Below are positions 1 to 10,490 of a DNA stretch of 64,000 nucleotides, in pieces (positions within the stretch are counted from its first letter, which is position 1; the number at the start of each line of letters is the position of its first letter). The translations under genes were made by a program, and so were the position numbers. This DNA comes from Symsagittifera roscoffensis (Eukaryota; Xenacoelomorpha; Acoela; Convolutidae), in contig NW_026970751.1 of the NCBI RefSeq assembly GCF_963678635.1, forward strand, positions 1-64,000, read 5' to 3'. The notes beneath the pieces were generated by a model, which was not told where the DNA came from, searched no databases, and saw only the letters and a program-made list of their open reading frames with translations.

Positions 1-1130
1 TGTATATAAAATGCAGTTATACTTAGACCATTCTACAACATCCTAAGACAACAGAATCATTTTTAATGGACAACAGAACATCAAACAGGATTTGAAGAAA
101 TCAAAACTCTTCTCACTGAACAAATATCAAATACTATTCTGGATCCCAATCAACCATTTTATGCCAGGTGCGACGCCTCTAATCTTGGCATCGGTGCAGC
201 ATTATTACAATCTCACAATGGAATAAATAAAATGAACCTCATTTCAGCAAACTGTAGACTATTCACACAAGCTGAACTTAGACTCTCTACTCTTTTGAGA
301 GAATGCAGTGCCATAATGTATACACTTATACACATATACACAAAATATGAATTTTTAATACTTGGATCTAAACATCCGACAGTTTTATTTACAGATCATG
401 AACCAATAATCTTTCTTTTTACACAAAAATGCAAACCCAAACCACAGAATTTACAAATTTCAACTAATTTTAATGAATTTTCCAATCTTAAAAATAATTT
501 GGACAGCAGGAAAAAACCTCGCACTACCCGATACTCTCAGTAGAATACATCACCTGAATCGTTAACAAGAAAAAAAAACAGTTGAAATGCCACAAAATAT
601 TAAAATTTTTCCTTGCACAAGATGAAACCCTACCAAGATTAAAATGCAAATATGCAGTAAAAACTGACATAGAACAATCACAAATTATTAATCTACAACA
701 TTTTCCACTATGTTTAGACTGTCAAAACAATCACTACGAAGTAGACCTACTATGAAAATCTACGTTCAAACCGATATCATGTTATTCATGGATTGAAAAC
801 AACACACAGCAAAAACCCAATCAAACAAAAATTATATGAAAAAAAGATCTTTTCCCTTTAATAGAAAAAGAAATTTGACTGATAATTTAAATTTATCAGA
901 CCCACCAAATAACGACTCAAAATATACAATAAACCAAGTTTTTATTTTTCATGACCCACTAGATACAATTCTTCTATCAAAAATTGAAAACATTTTTCTC
1001 CCAATAACAGAAAAATCAACACTCGAAATTTTACAGAAACCTCAAAATCTTGACCCAGTCATTAGACAATTAAAATCTTGGCACAAATGAAAAACCAAGC
1101 CAATTAAAGCCGATATCACCATTCTAGGAA
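1..1130 (+). pseudogene. Ty3/Gypsy pol remnant: RNase H and linker
   Basis: This is the C-terminal part of a reverse transcriptase/RNase H polyprotein whose palm domain lies left of the window. The frame contains a RNase H start resembling the family (ARCDASNLGIGAALL near 160-210, with the first catalytic Asp), the FTDHEPI strand near 390-410 and the family tail WTAGKNLALPDTLSR near 500-540. The reading frame shifts between these motifs (about position 440) and stops interrupt it, so it is not functional. After the tail the sequence continues as a linker towards the integrase, with LKSWHK ending in TGA at 1088 where related elements normally continue. The family assignment rests on motif order and wording; the exact clade was not determined. 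Confidence 0.75.
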
Positions 1131-2450
1131 AAAAAACCTTTCTTAGAAATTTCAGAAAATTTAACAATACCTCTATCAACGAAAACATAGATATTCTAGA
1201 ATACCAAACATCTGATATCAAGGTACTCTACTTACCTTTCAGTATGATGCTTATATCTTTTCATACCTCTCACTCTTTACACAATAAAGGACACTCAGGA
1301 GCAGAAAAAACATATTCAAATTTTATACAAAATTTTAATTTCCCAAATGCACCAATATAGATAAAAGTATTATGCAATGATTGCATAACATGTCAATTAA
1401 ACAAACCATACCCAATCAAAAACAAATTGCAGAAAAACAAGATTTTAAAGGACAAAGTCTAGACTTCAATCACAGAATTTCATTCGATACAAAAGGACCA
1501 ATATTACGATCCTCAGAAGGAAACTCATATATAATAATCATAGTCGACGCATTCACACACTACGTAGCCCTTAACCCAGAACCTCATTGTAATGCTTATG
1601 ATGCATACACAACACTTTATCAATACTGGATAGCAAAATTTGGTTTACACGAAATCCTTGTTACAGACAATGGCACAGAAATTATAAACAACGAAATCAT
1701 TGCACTATGCCTCTTATATAACCTTAAGCACAAATTACGTACATCTCCTGCGCCTTGAACTAATGGATTAGACAAAGGCATGAACCGTTCATTACAAGAG
1801 TATCTTAGATGTATCAATAACGGAAATGACACGATATACTGAATGGTCAACAGATGTAAAACTATTCCCATTATCTTATAACTCAAAAATCACAACAACT
1901 TTAGGACTATCACCCTATGAAATGGTTTTCAATCAAAAACCACGTAAAACCGATATTGTTCACAGCAAATTCTTCGAAAACTATGCAAGGTTTTTGTCAA
2001 CCCACTAATGAACCAAGATGTTATAATCTACCACTACATACCCACGATGAAGATCAGTTTCATCATCCACAAATTTTAAAATTAGCTTCCGGTACACGCA
2101 TCGAATGGATTTTAAACAGAGATAAAAACACAACGAAACCTACCAGAAAGTAACAAAACAATTGTTACAAAGACAAAATATTAATTCCCAAATAAATTCT
2201 CAATTTACCCCAGCTACAAACTTAAAAATCGGAACATAGGTTTTAATTTCAAATTTTAGAACACAAAAAGGAAATTTAAAAAAAATTACAACCACTCCGA
2301 AAAGGACCATATCAAATAATTGATAAACCCACTGACCAAATTACAGACCTAAACAAAAAAAAATCGTTCAACACCGAAACAATCTTTTACCTTATTATCC
2401 GAAAGAGTACGCTCTTCGCGAATTGACTCAATTATAATCTTTTGCAGGAC
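1131..2450 (+). pseudogene. Ty3/Gypsy integrase remnant
   Basis: A retroviral-type integrase follows the RNase H. Visible parts in order are the N-terminal HHCC zinc domain (HNKGHSG near 1280 and CNDCITCQLNK near 1374-1410), the first catalytic Asp in SFDTKGP (about 1475), the second in VTDNGTE (about 1660) and the downstream TNGLDKGMNRSL segment carrying the third acidic position in relatives. The C-terminal part TEWSTDVKLFPLSYNS lies in another frame starting at 1826, and a basic tail reaches about 2450. TAG (about 1357) and TGA (1756-1758) interrupt the frame, and one frameshift lies near 1826. In both stop positions tryptophan would be expected from relatives, which is compatible with G-to-A change. 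Non-functional copy. Confidence 0.8.
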
Positions 2451-3642
2451 TTAAAGTTATCCAAATTAATTCAGATCACGTACAAAATCAAAACACTGAT
2501 TAGATCCCTATCCAAAAATCATTAGATGAAAATGAAAGAGAACTTCCCAAACAAACATCAAAAAAATTAGATAACAAAAAGTCATCAGATAACAAAGGAA
2601 GAAAAAATCAAAAATTAAAAGAAAAAATTTAACCTTAAGATCAAAAAGAAAAATCTCCAGATAGACAATCATCGCGACTTCAAAATCAGCTATGCAAAGA
2701 TTACAAAACATTCATCCCACAGGCTAAAACATTTAAGAAAATTGAATTTCAGAAACCACTTTAAAATTAACTAACATTCTCACCTCTTGCAAATCTTTTC
2801 ATATCCCAAACATTTTCTCAAATTTCGTGCTGAAAAGCACTTGAATAATCTAGTTCAAATTCAGCCAATCAGAAACTTGTCCGAATCATCACCTCAATTT
2901 TGACATGACTTCTTTAGCCGACAAACAATCACCTTCAAGCCAATCTCTAACTATAACTAAAGGACCTCCAGGTCGAAAATAAGCAAACCGCTGAACCTTG
3001 ACCCCTGAAATAAACAAAGTCTCAATATTACAACCCTCCCCTATCAAACAGAACAAAGATCAACAATATTGTCCCAACTTAGACCTCAAAAACCCCTCAG
3101 GCAAAAATATTAAATTAGCCTAAAGAACAAAATGGACATGATCATGTATCCTAAAGTACGAATATCTCCTAGATACCCCCAATCATCCAATAAAAAACAC
3201 CAAAACCAGGAAGACCCTTGAGAGCTTTCCAATTTTTTCCTTATCAAAAATTGCTGAAATCCAACCCACTTGTAAACAAAACCAATAAATAAACCAACCG
3301 CACTCGAATTTAGCCTTAAAAAATAAAAAAATATTCGACGAAACGAATCATTTCTTCAAATGCTTTTTTCTCGAACAGTCAACAAATTTCAAAACATTTT
3401 TTCGATTTTTTTTTCAATGCTTTTAAATGTTTTCAAACTTTGTATCTTTTTCATATCCGATATTCTAGAAATATTCATCCTCTCCCTGATTTTTTTTGCA
3501 ATTTTTTCATCATTTTTTATTCCCTAGTCCACCAAACCTACGTTAATTGTTCCAACATTTTTGACCACCTCCTCAGGTACGATACTTCAAATAGTTATAT
3601 AAAGATTTTAAATAGTTATATAAATTTTCGACATCCATCATA
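2451..3642. other. AC-rich then T-rich spacer, no recognisable gene
   Basis: Continuation of the retroelement between integrase and the next reading frames. Up to about 3330 the + strand is A/C-rich and a Lys-rich, repeatedly stopped frame runs to about 2750, probably the decayed end of pol. From 3360 to 3640 the sequence becomes T-rich. No protein family was recognised. Confidence 0.5.
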
Positions 3643-3756
3643 ATGACAATATGCAAATGTATAAAGAAAGCTCTTCTAACCTTCGCATTAGCAACAATAC
3701 TTTTAATACGTTTCATTCAAGAATATTACAAAAAACACAAAATTTCCTCATAAATA
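3643..3756 (+). CDS. short hydrophobic ORF (37 aa)
   Basis: An ATG-initiated reading frame of 37 residues with a Lys/Cys start, a hydrophobic stretch (ALLTFALATILLIRF) that could be a signal or membrane anchor, and a basic end. It lies between pol and the env-like gene of the LTR element, where a small leader or accessory product would be plausible, but there is no homology evidence and it may be chance. Confidence 0.2.
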
Positions 3757-3843
3757 ATTAATTTTTCCAAACTTTCCAAAAATGCTAATCAACAACCCCC
3801 ACATTAGTCTCCAGCAACAACGTCCCACGAACCTCTAACAAAG

Positions 3844-4629
3844 CCAACAAATAGTCAAACAAATAACCTCCAATTATCAACACGCATCTCTTTTCAAGAC
3901 AATCCATACACACTTGAAGAAAAACACGCTCGATTGTCCGAACCACTAGAACCAGTTATTCGCCAAGCATCTCTAAGCAAACCACAATACGAACCAGTAT
4001 ATAATATATACCCCCCTCTCAGACAAGATCTTAATAGAGCAATATACCAAAGTCTAAACCAAAACACGCTCGAAATAAACAGACAAATTATTCATCCAAG
4101 ACGAAATAGAAATTTGCAAACCCCCAGAGTTCAATTCAACATATCTCTTTCACCAATTGCAAACCCTATAGTCCTCTCCAGTAGCACAATTCAAAATACT
4201 TCTCAGACTCCAATACAATAAAACACATCGAACATCCCATCAGATTATTTAGGTTCAACCCGTACATCTGAACAAGTCCGATAAAATCCTTTTAATCCCC
4301 CAGCTACTACAGAACATCTCGCATTTTGGATGACTCAAGGCGAACCAAATTTAGTAAATGACCCAAAAGACATTTCATTTGACACAACTTTGTCACTACC
4401 AGAAACCCTTTCACTCACTTCAACCCCTTCCATAACTCAAATCCCACAAACACAATTTCCTACAAATTTTTCTATAAATCTCGACGGTAGATATAGCGAA
4501 AATTCAACAAAAAACATACACCTACGATTAGATTGGAATATATTCGTGGCAACCCCTCTATTATTTGGACAGCACCACGAAAGTAACAGATTACACAAAT
4601 GGGCACTAAACAGATTAAACTATCGATAA
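3844..4629 (+). pseudogene. unidentified retroelement ORF, interrupted
   Basis: One forward frame runs through 3844-4629 with only two internal stops (4219-4221 and about 4282), giving ATG-started pieces of 95 aa (3934-4221) and 99 aa (4330-4629). The product is rich in Pro, Asn, Gln, Ser and Thr, with little sign of a folded domain except the last 40 residues (RLDWNIFVATPLLFG, then HKWALNRLNYR). Its place between integrase and env-like sequence suggests the N-terminal part of the third retroelement gene or an accessory protein. I do not recognise it. Confidence 0.4.
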
Positions 4630-5680
4630 GATATCCACAAAGATATACGAGAACATAACATACAAATACTTACACAAAATAATCTGACACTAAAATTTGA
4701 AATCACAGTAAAACTAAATCATATAATTCACCATCCCTTATAACTAGCCCCCCAAATATAACAGCTCAATCTTTATCTCCCCATTTTTTACCACAGAAAT
4801 CATCTACAAATACGATAGATACACTAAAAAGACAATTGGATAGATCACTTTTTTTAATCCATACTCAGGACTATCATACTCATGTATCTTCTAAAATACT
4901 AAATTTCCAGACCCTTCTGTTTCTCAATTTCTCAAAACCCGACCAAAACAATCCTTCCCCCAAACAGGATCCCAGGATTTACTAGTCACACCTTACGACT
5001 GTGAAGAAAATGAACAATAAACATTTCATAAATATGCAATAAATCGAGTCACTCAATGCGAAACCGAATCACAATCAATAGAAACAACAAACATAATAGC
5101 TGCAATTTACTCAAAAGCACGAGCTACAACACTAACAGGATATAAATTCATAGCAACGTTTTCCGAAAAGAAAGTACCTTGTTCCCAAGTTTCAAATGGA
5201 AACAAAAACAGACTAGATCATGAAACTTTCTACCAAAATAACATCAAAAGGATATAACATCTCAGCCCTAACAATTGTAAAAACGAACTTAAACGATTAA
5301 AAATCACGTCAAACAAAGGCATAACTAAAAAATTGTTACAATTTCAAGTTTTTCAAGACTCTGCACACCAATCCGAACTTGAAAGATACCAAGGTCATAT
5401 AAAATTAGACGACAAATGTCCCTTCCACGGAGCACATGGAAGATTAACTTACGATCTCCATGATAAAAATTGGATACCACACATTGGAGCAAACAACCCC
5501 TCAAATTGTAAAGCCGACACTAAAAATGAAGGATACCAAGAAAAAATGTTTTTTGATTGGAAAATTCAACTTTAAGAAGTACAACTAACACGAGATTTAA
5601 AAGATGGCACTATAATTTATCAAGGAATCAGGCTCCCTTGCAAAAACGACCGAGGATACTGCGCTCCTACTGCAAGAACA
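4630..5680 (+). pseudogene. N-terminal half of env-like glycoprotein gene, broken
   Basis: Fragments of a cysteine-containing ectodomain appear in two frames: 5333-5575 (with CPFHGAHGRLTYDL) and 5590-5680 onward (DLKDGTIIYQG, LPCKNDRGYC). The wording resembles the glycoproteins of chuviruses and the related env genes carried by some animal LTR retrotransposons; this is recognition by eye, not a search. Stops and frameshifts are frequent between 4630 and 5330. The gene continues directly into the duplicated unit at 5681, which holds its C-terminal half. Old, non-functional copy. Confidence 0.5.
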
Positions 5681-7081
5681 CAAGCAACAGTTGTTTGGTT
5701 TCCCGACGACACTTGTACCACATTTCAAGTAGCAAAAATACATACTAGAATGATAAATCTGGTGAATCTAGTGATTGTTTTTGAAGATGTGAATCCTGAT
5801 CAACTCAGATAAAGTAACTTTAAAGTTTGAAACATCCATAATATAAAAAATGAATTGACACGTTTCCAAATATACCCAGAATCGAAACTTGCATGTAAAT
5901 ACACCAAACTACTTTACAAAACATAAAACTCAGAAATTCTTGTCGATTATGAACAAGGTTTCGACATTAATACAGGAAAATAATTCACCTGAAATGGCAA
6001 CATCTCACTGAAACAGTGACGAAAATTGATATACCCCAGTAAACCTTCCAAAAGCACAGGAAACATTGGTGGAAAAATAAAACCACAAGACAAAGACAGT
6101 AACGTTTACAAGAAAGATCACTAATGAAACACACTTATTTTGGCGCAATTCACTATGCCATGCACTTGGACATAAAACTAGACTACACAAAAAATAGAGT
6201 CTTTCAAGAAATGTCTTTGACAGAACTTGAAACACTCCATCAACTATGCGAACTTGAAAGAACACAAATTTTACAATCACTTGCACTAGCAGTATTAAAA
6301 ATCCCTTATGCAGGATATTTACTATCAGGTAACAGATCAAATTTTTTTGACTACGCTGGAAGCATTTTATGGTATTACACTTGTACCAAAGAAAAGTATC
6401 ACCTTTATATGTTTTTGAAGACAAAAAGTGGTATAAAAGGATCCCAATATACTACAAAAACAAAGTACATTTTGATGATACACTCCGCCGAAGAATTTAT
6501 TTTTGGGATACAGCAGTCCCATGTGGATCAAAAAATAGACACAATATAGTACAATTAAACCCTGACAAAGATAAATACTACCTTCTCACACCATATCCTA
6601 CACTTATGCAGCCGCTAAAAAAGTTTTCACCAGAAAGCATTAGAGCTATTGCCCGCAATCCAAATATCGATTTCCAATCGACCGGCAAATACTCTAAATC
6701 CGATATTCAATATCACATACGTACACAACAATTTCAAGAATTACCCACAAAAATGGACTTTATACAACGACAACCTATAGATCAAACCTACGCAAACTTG
6801 CAGAAACAGCAGGCTTTTCAGACATATCCGCACGAGACTATAGCGGATGTTTTAAAGATATAAAAAATTACATTTACTTAAATGGCGAAAAATACAGACC
6901 ACAAGATATATCACCAATACATATTTTTAGTTTTGTAAATTTGAAAAACGATTTTCTTGCTTTTATAGGATGGCCCTACTACATCTTAGTAAGATTGACT
7001 ATATTATACGCAATGTTTAATTTTCTTAGATTTCTTTTCTTTCTCCTAAAAAGAACCTACAATGCATGCGCATTAAACACA
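5681..7081 (+). repeat. tandem duplication, copy 1 (1,401 bp)
   Basis: Direct repeat of the env-like 3' half. The start CAAGCAACAG recurs at 7082, and offsets stay at exactly 1,401 bp throughout, so the two copies differ only by substitutions. I counted about two dozen differences by eye (near 1.7%). The junction shares a 4-5 base microhomology (ACAAG) at 5680, 7081 and 8482. Confidence 0.95.
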
Positions 7082-7085
7082 CAAG
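6124..7085 (+). pseudogene. env-like glycoprotein C-terminal half, copy 1
   Basis: Two overlapping frames, 6124-6549 and 6369-6863, carry successive parts of one protein. The first contains a helical stretch followed by LLSGNRSNFFDYAGS; the second continues with PLYVFEDKKWYKRIPI and a Cys-Gly motif. The change of frame falls near the A-rich run at 6388-6398. A third piece (6930-7085) has a strongly hydrophobic segment (AFIGWPYYILVRLTILY) fitting a membrane anchor, followed by a Lys/Arg cytoplasmic start. The layout (ectodomain, anchor, tail) fits an envelope glycoprotein; the wording resembles chuvirus-type glycoproteins. The same frame change is present in copy 2, so it predates the duplication or is a feature of expression. 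Confidence 0.55.
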
Positions 7086-8486
7086 CAACAGTTGTTTGGT
7101 TTCCCGGCGACACTTGTACCACATTTCAAGTAGCAAAAATACATACTAGAATGATAAATCTGGTGAATCTAGTGATCGTTTTTGAAGATGTGAATCCTGA
7201 TCAACTCAGATAAAGTAACTTTAAAATTAGAAACATCCATAATATAAAAAATGAATTGACACGTTTCCAAATATACCCAGAATTGAAACTTGCATGTAAA
7301 TACACCAAACTACTTTACAAAACACAAAACTTAGAAATTCTTGTCGATTACGAACAAGGTTTCGACATTAATACAGGAAAATAATTCACCTGCAATGGCA
7401 ACATCTCACTGAAACAGTGACAAAAAATGATATACCCCAGTAAACCTTCCAAAAGCACAGGAAACATTGGTGGAAAAATAAAACCACAAGACAAAGACAG
7501 TAACGTTTACAAGAAAGATCACTAATGAAACACACTTATTTTGGCGCAATTCACTATGCCATGCACTTGGACATGAAACTAGACTACACAAAAAATAGAG
7601 TCTTTCAAGAAATGTCTTTGACAGAACTTGAAACACTCCATCAACTATGCGAACTTGAAAGAACACAAATTTTACAATCACTTGCACTAGCAGTATTAAA
7701 AATACCTTATGCAGGATATTTACTATCAGGTAACAGATCAAATTTTTTTGATTACGCTGGAAGCATTTTATGGTATTACACTTGTACCAAAAAAAAGTAT
7801 CACCTTTATATGTTTTTGAAGACAAAAAGTGGTATAAAAGGATCCCAATATACTACAAAAACAAATCACATTCTGATGATACACTCCGCCGGAGAATTTA
7901 TTTTTGGGATACAGCAGTCCCATGTGGATCAAAAAATAGACACAATATAGTACAATTAAACTCTGACAAAGATAAATACTACCTTCTCAAACCATATCCT
8001 ACACTTATGCAGCCGCTAAAAAAGTTTTCACCAGAAAGCATTAGAGCTATTGCCCGCAATCTAAATATCGATTTCCAATCGACCGGCAAATACTCTAAAT
8101 CCGATATTCAATATCACATACGTACACAACAATTTCAAGAATTACCCACAAAAATGGACTTTATACAACGACAACCTATAGATCAAACCTACGCAAACTT
8201 GCAGAAACAGCAGGCTTTTCAGACATATCCGCACGAGACTATAGCGGATGTTTTAAAGATATAAAAAATTACATTTACTTAAATGGCGAAAAATACAGAC
8301 CACAAGATATATCACCAATACATATTTTTAGTTTTGTAAATTTGAAAAACGATTTTCTTGCTTTTATAGGATGGCCCTACTACATCTTAGTAAGATTGAC
8401 TATATTATACGCAATGTTTAACTTCCTTAGATTTCTTTTCTTTCTCCTAAAAAGAACCTACAATGCATGCGCATTAAACACACAAG
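7082..8486 (+). repeat. tandem duplication, copy 2
   Basis: Second copy of the 1,401-bp unit. It is followed at about 8487 by unique sequence (TAAACAAACAAGCAAGCG) that extends the cytoplasmic-tail frame, so copy 2 carries the native 3' end and copy 1 the native 5' junction, as expected for a simple tandem duplication. Confidence 0.95.
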
Positions 8487-8692
8487 TAAACAAACAAGCA
8501 AGCGTAGCACGCATACTTCTTGCAGGATTTTTTTTTGGAATACTTTCTACATCAAAAAATAAAATACTTTTAGACGCTCAAATAAAAGAATACAATACCA
8601 AGCTATCAACAACACCAAACACATGTGACGATTCACAAAAAAAACACAAATACAATGCCTACGGCACCACAACTACAAAACCAAAATCATAA
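7525..8692 (+). pseudogene. env-like glycoprotein C-terminal half, copy 2, with tail
   Basis: Same two overlapping frames as copy 1 (7525-7950 and 7770-8264), followed by an anchor-and-tail frame at 8342-8692. This copy keeps the natural end: after the membrane segment the product continues with a second hydrophobic patch (RILLAGFFFGIL) and a Lys-rich tail. The frame change near 7789-7799 coincides with an eight-A run (CCAAAAAAAAG), where copy 1 has CCAAAGAAAAG. Not a complete gene, because the N-terminal half lies only upstream of copy 1. Confidence 0.55.
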
Positions 8693-8897
8693 CCATCCCT
8701 TATCATTAGTACCACAAAATTTCAGAAATATAGCCCTGACAGACCTCATAACTCCGAGATCTAATTATCCACAAAGCCCAATTCAACACATAATAACCCA
8801 ACAACCCAATATAGAAGACACATACGAACAAAACATAGAACAAACTCATACCACTAAGTTTCGTTCTCAGAACAACCACCTTTTTAGCCCACGATGA
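8625..8897 (+). CDS. unidentified Pro/Asn/Gln-rich ORF
   Basis: A 90-aa frame overlapping the end of the env-like tail by 68 bases. It would start at ATG 8625 or, with the better coding look, at 8656 (MPTAPQLQNQ). Composition is biased to Asn, Gln, Pro, Ile and Thr, as expected from the A/C-rich strand alone. It could be a small gene 3' of env or simply an open stretch created by composition. Confidence 0.25.
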   Translation: MTIHKKNTNTMPTAPQLQNQNHNHPLSLVPQNFRNIALTDLITPRSNYPQSPIQHIITQQPNIEDTYEQNIEQTHTTKFRSQNNHLFSPR

Positions 8898-9860
8898 GCC
8901 GCCAAGTCACTCCATCGCTCAATTTCCTATCCAGCCAACCTCCAGAGCAACCTCCCCATCAACCCACTTCTTGCTTTCCCTCCACCTCAATCACCTCATG
9001 ATCACACTTCATCCAGCATGGAATCAGACACTAATTCAAACACAACGGTATATAACACTATATCTCAATTTAATAACCCCGATATCAAAACCCCACACGA
9101 ATTTGCCAACCCCGAACCCAGCCCATCTACATTTTCCCAACCTCCCTTACACTTTCAACCTATTCAATCCCAAGTCAAAATTGAAACCCTTCCCATCCCT
9201 CTACTATTTCAAATGTAACACCCACATATTCCCCCTTCACTCACAATCGATAATATCATCCAACCCACCAACCCCAACTCCCTCTTTACATTATACCCCT
9301 TCGCAAAATTCCATTTCCTCATCAACCCGATCCTCCAATACAAACCGAGCCTACCGAGCTTTTAAGAGAAAATTCTCAAATATCCCTTTTCCTTCTAACC
9401 CAGGAACATCCACAACATTTGTCAATCATCGACTTCACACTAACCGAAAAAAATTCTCCAAATATGTTTACCCTTTTCCCCCAGTACACATATTTTCATT
9501 CAGACCTCAATGACGAAAAACCTAATTATGTAAATGAGCACATATTATACCCTACGTTTTCATGGACATCAAACTATCACTACTAATCCACTATCATTAC
9601 CATTACATAACACTCCTCATGACAACGAACAATGCAGCACCCAACTCTATCTTCTAACAACAGGACTAACCCCAAAACAATTCACACAGATAGGATATGA
9701 ACAATCACTAATCAAATTCACCGCATCCAAAACTAATGAATATTCTATCGACCACTACGATCATAACATCATACGACCTAACGAAGACATCTTTCTCAAC
9801 GACGACCAAATTGCTAATCCACAACTAACGGAGAAATTTTTCATCAAAACACCATAAGTT
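8898..9860 (+). other. open but unidentified frames in the C-rich tract
   Basis: Long open frames (8971-9513, 180 aa; 9018-9218, 66 aa; 9534-9857, 107 aa) occur here. The first is almost only Pro, Ser, Thr, Asn, His and Leu. From 9181 to 9300 the + strand has 50 C and 3 G by direct count, so openness is largely a composition effect because stop codons need G or T-A runs. The third frame (9534-9857) looks more protein-like (YLLTTGLTPKQF, EYSIDHYDHNIIRPNEDIF) and may be real retroelement coding sequence. No family recognised. Confidence 0.3.
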
Positions 9861-10490
9861 TTCGTCCTCAACACTTTGGACAAAATACGACAATGTCATT
9901 TCAGCAGCACTCCGTGATACTCATGACTATGATTCATACTTTGACAAATTTAACCACTTTTCACTAACCTTTCATTTCCTCACACCCAAAGAACGTGATT
10001 TGCCCTGTTCACACGACGTCACGTTACGAACTAAACAAACACACACGTATACTTACTATCAAATCATCCAACATCATTACACTCATAATACACCAGCACG
10101 ACAACTTCACCATAGATATCAAAACATTAACTCTAAAAACAGTTCACTATTTTTTCTTAACATCACCTATTGTATAAAACACACTAACCTACTAGGCATG
10201 CTCCGCAATTACAATCCCATCACCCAGATGTATATATTCTGTCCCTAACCAAACTCTTCAACGTGGACAAAACCCGCCCACTAAACGTCCCACACGAATA
10301 TCTCCAGCCCGTTGCAGTCCCAATCCTAGAAATCATATATAACACTCGATATAATCATAAACTTCATAACCTTATTCAAAACACACCTTATGAACTCTCA
10401 CCTAGCACTGAAGAGCACAACATCATTCAAGCACTCGAATTAAAAAAGTCACTTCTTCACAACATCATTAAAGCCACTTCTTCAAACTAA
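9861..10490 (+). pseudogene. unidentified broken reading frame 3' of env
   Basis: Pieces of protein-like sequence in shifting frames: 9995-10177, 10000-10248 and 10263-10490 (DKTRPLNVPHEYLQPVAVP then YELSPSTEEHNIIQALELKK). The last is 75 aa and ends in TAA at 10488-10490. About 2 kb of such frames downstream of an env gene is more than most Gypsy-like elements carry. I could not identify them. Confidence 0.3.

Noticed and set aside
6005-6424. 139-codon - strand frame, repeated at 7,406-7,825
   Set aside because: Antisense to the env-like frames; repeated only because the DNA is duplicated.
8971-9513. 180-codon Pro/Ser/Asn-rich frame as a mucin-like or structural gene
   Set aside because: The tract has almost no G, so stops are rare and the composition follows from the bias; no domain is seen.
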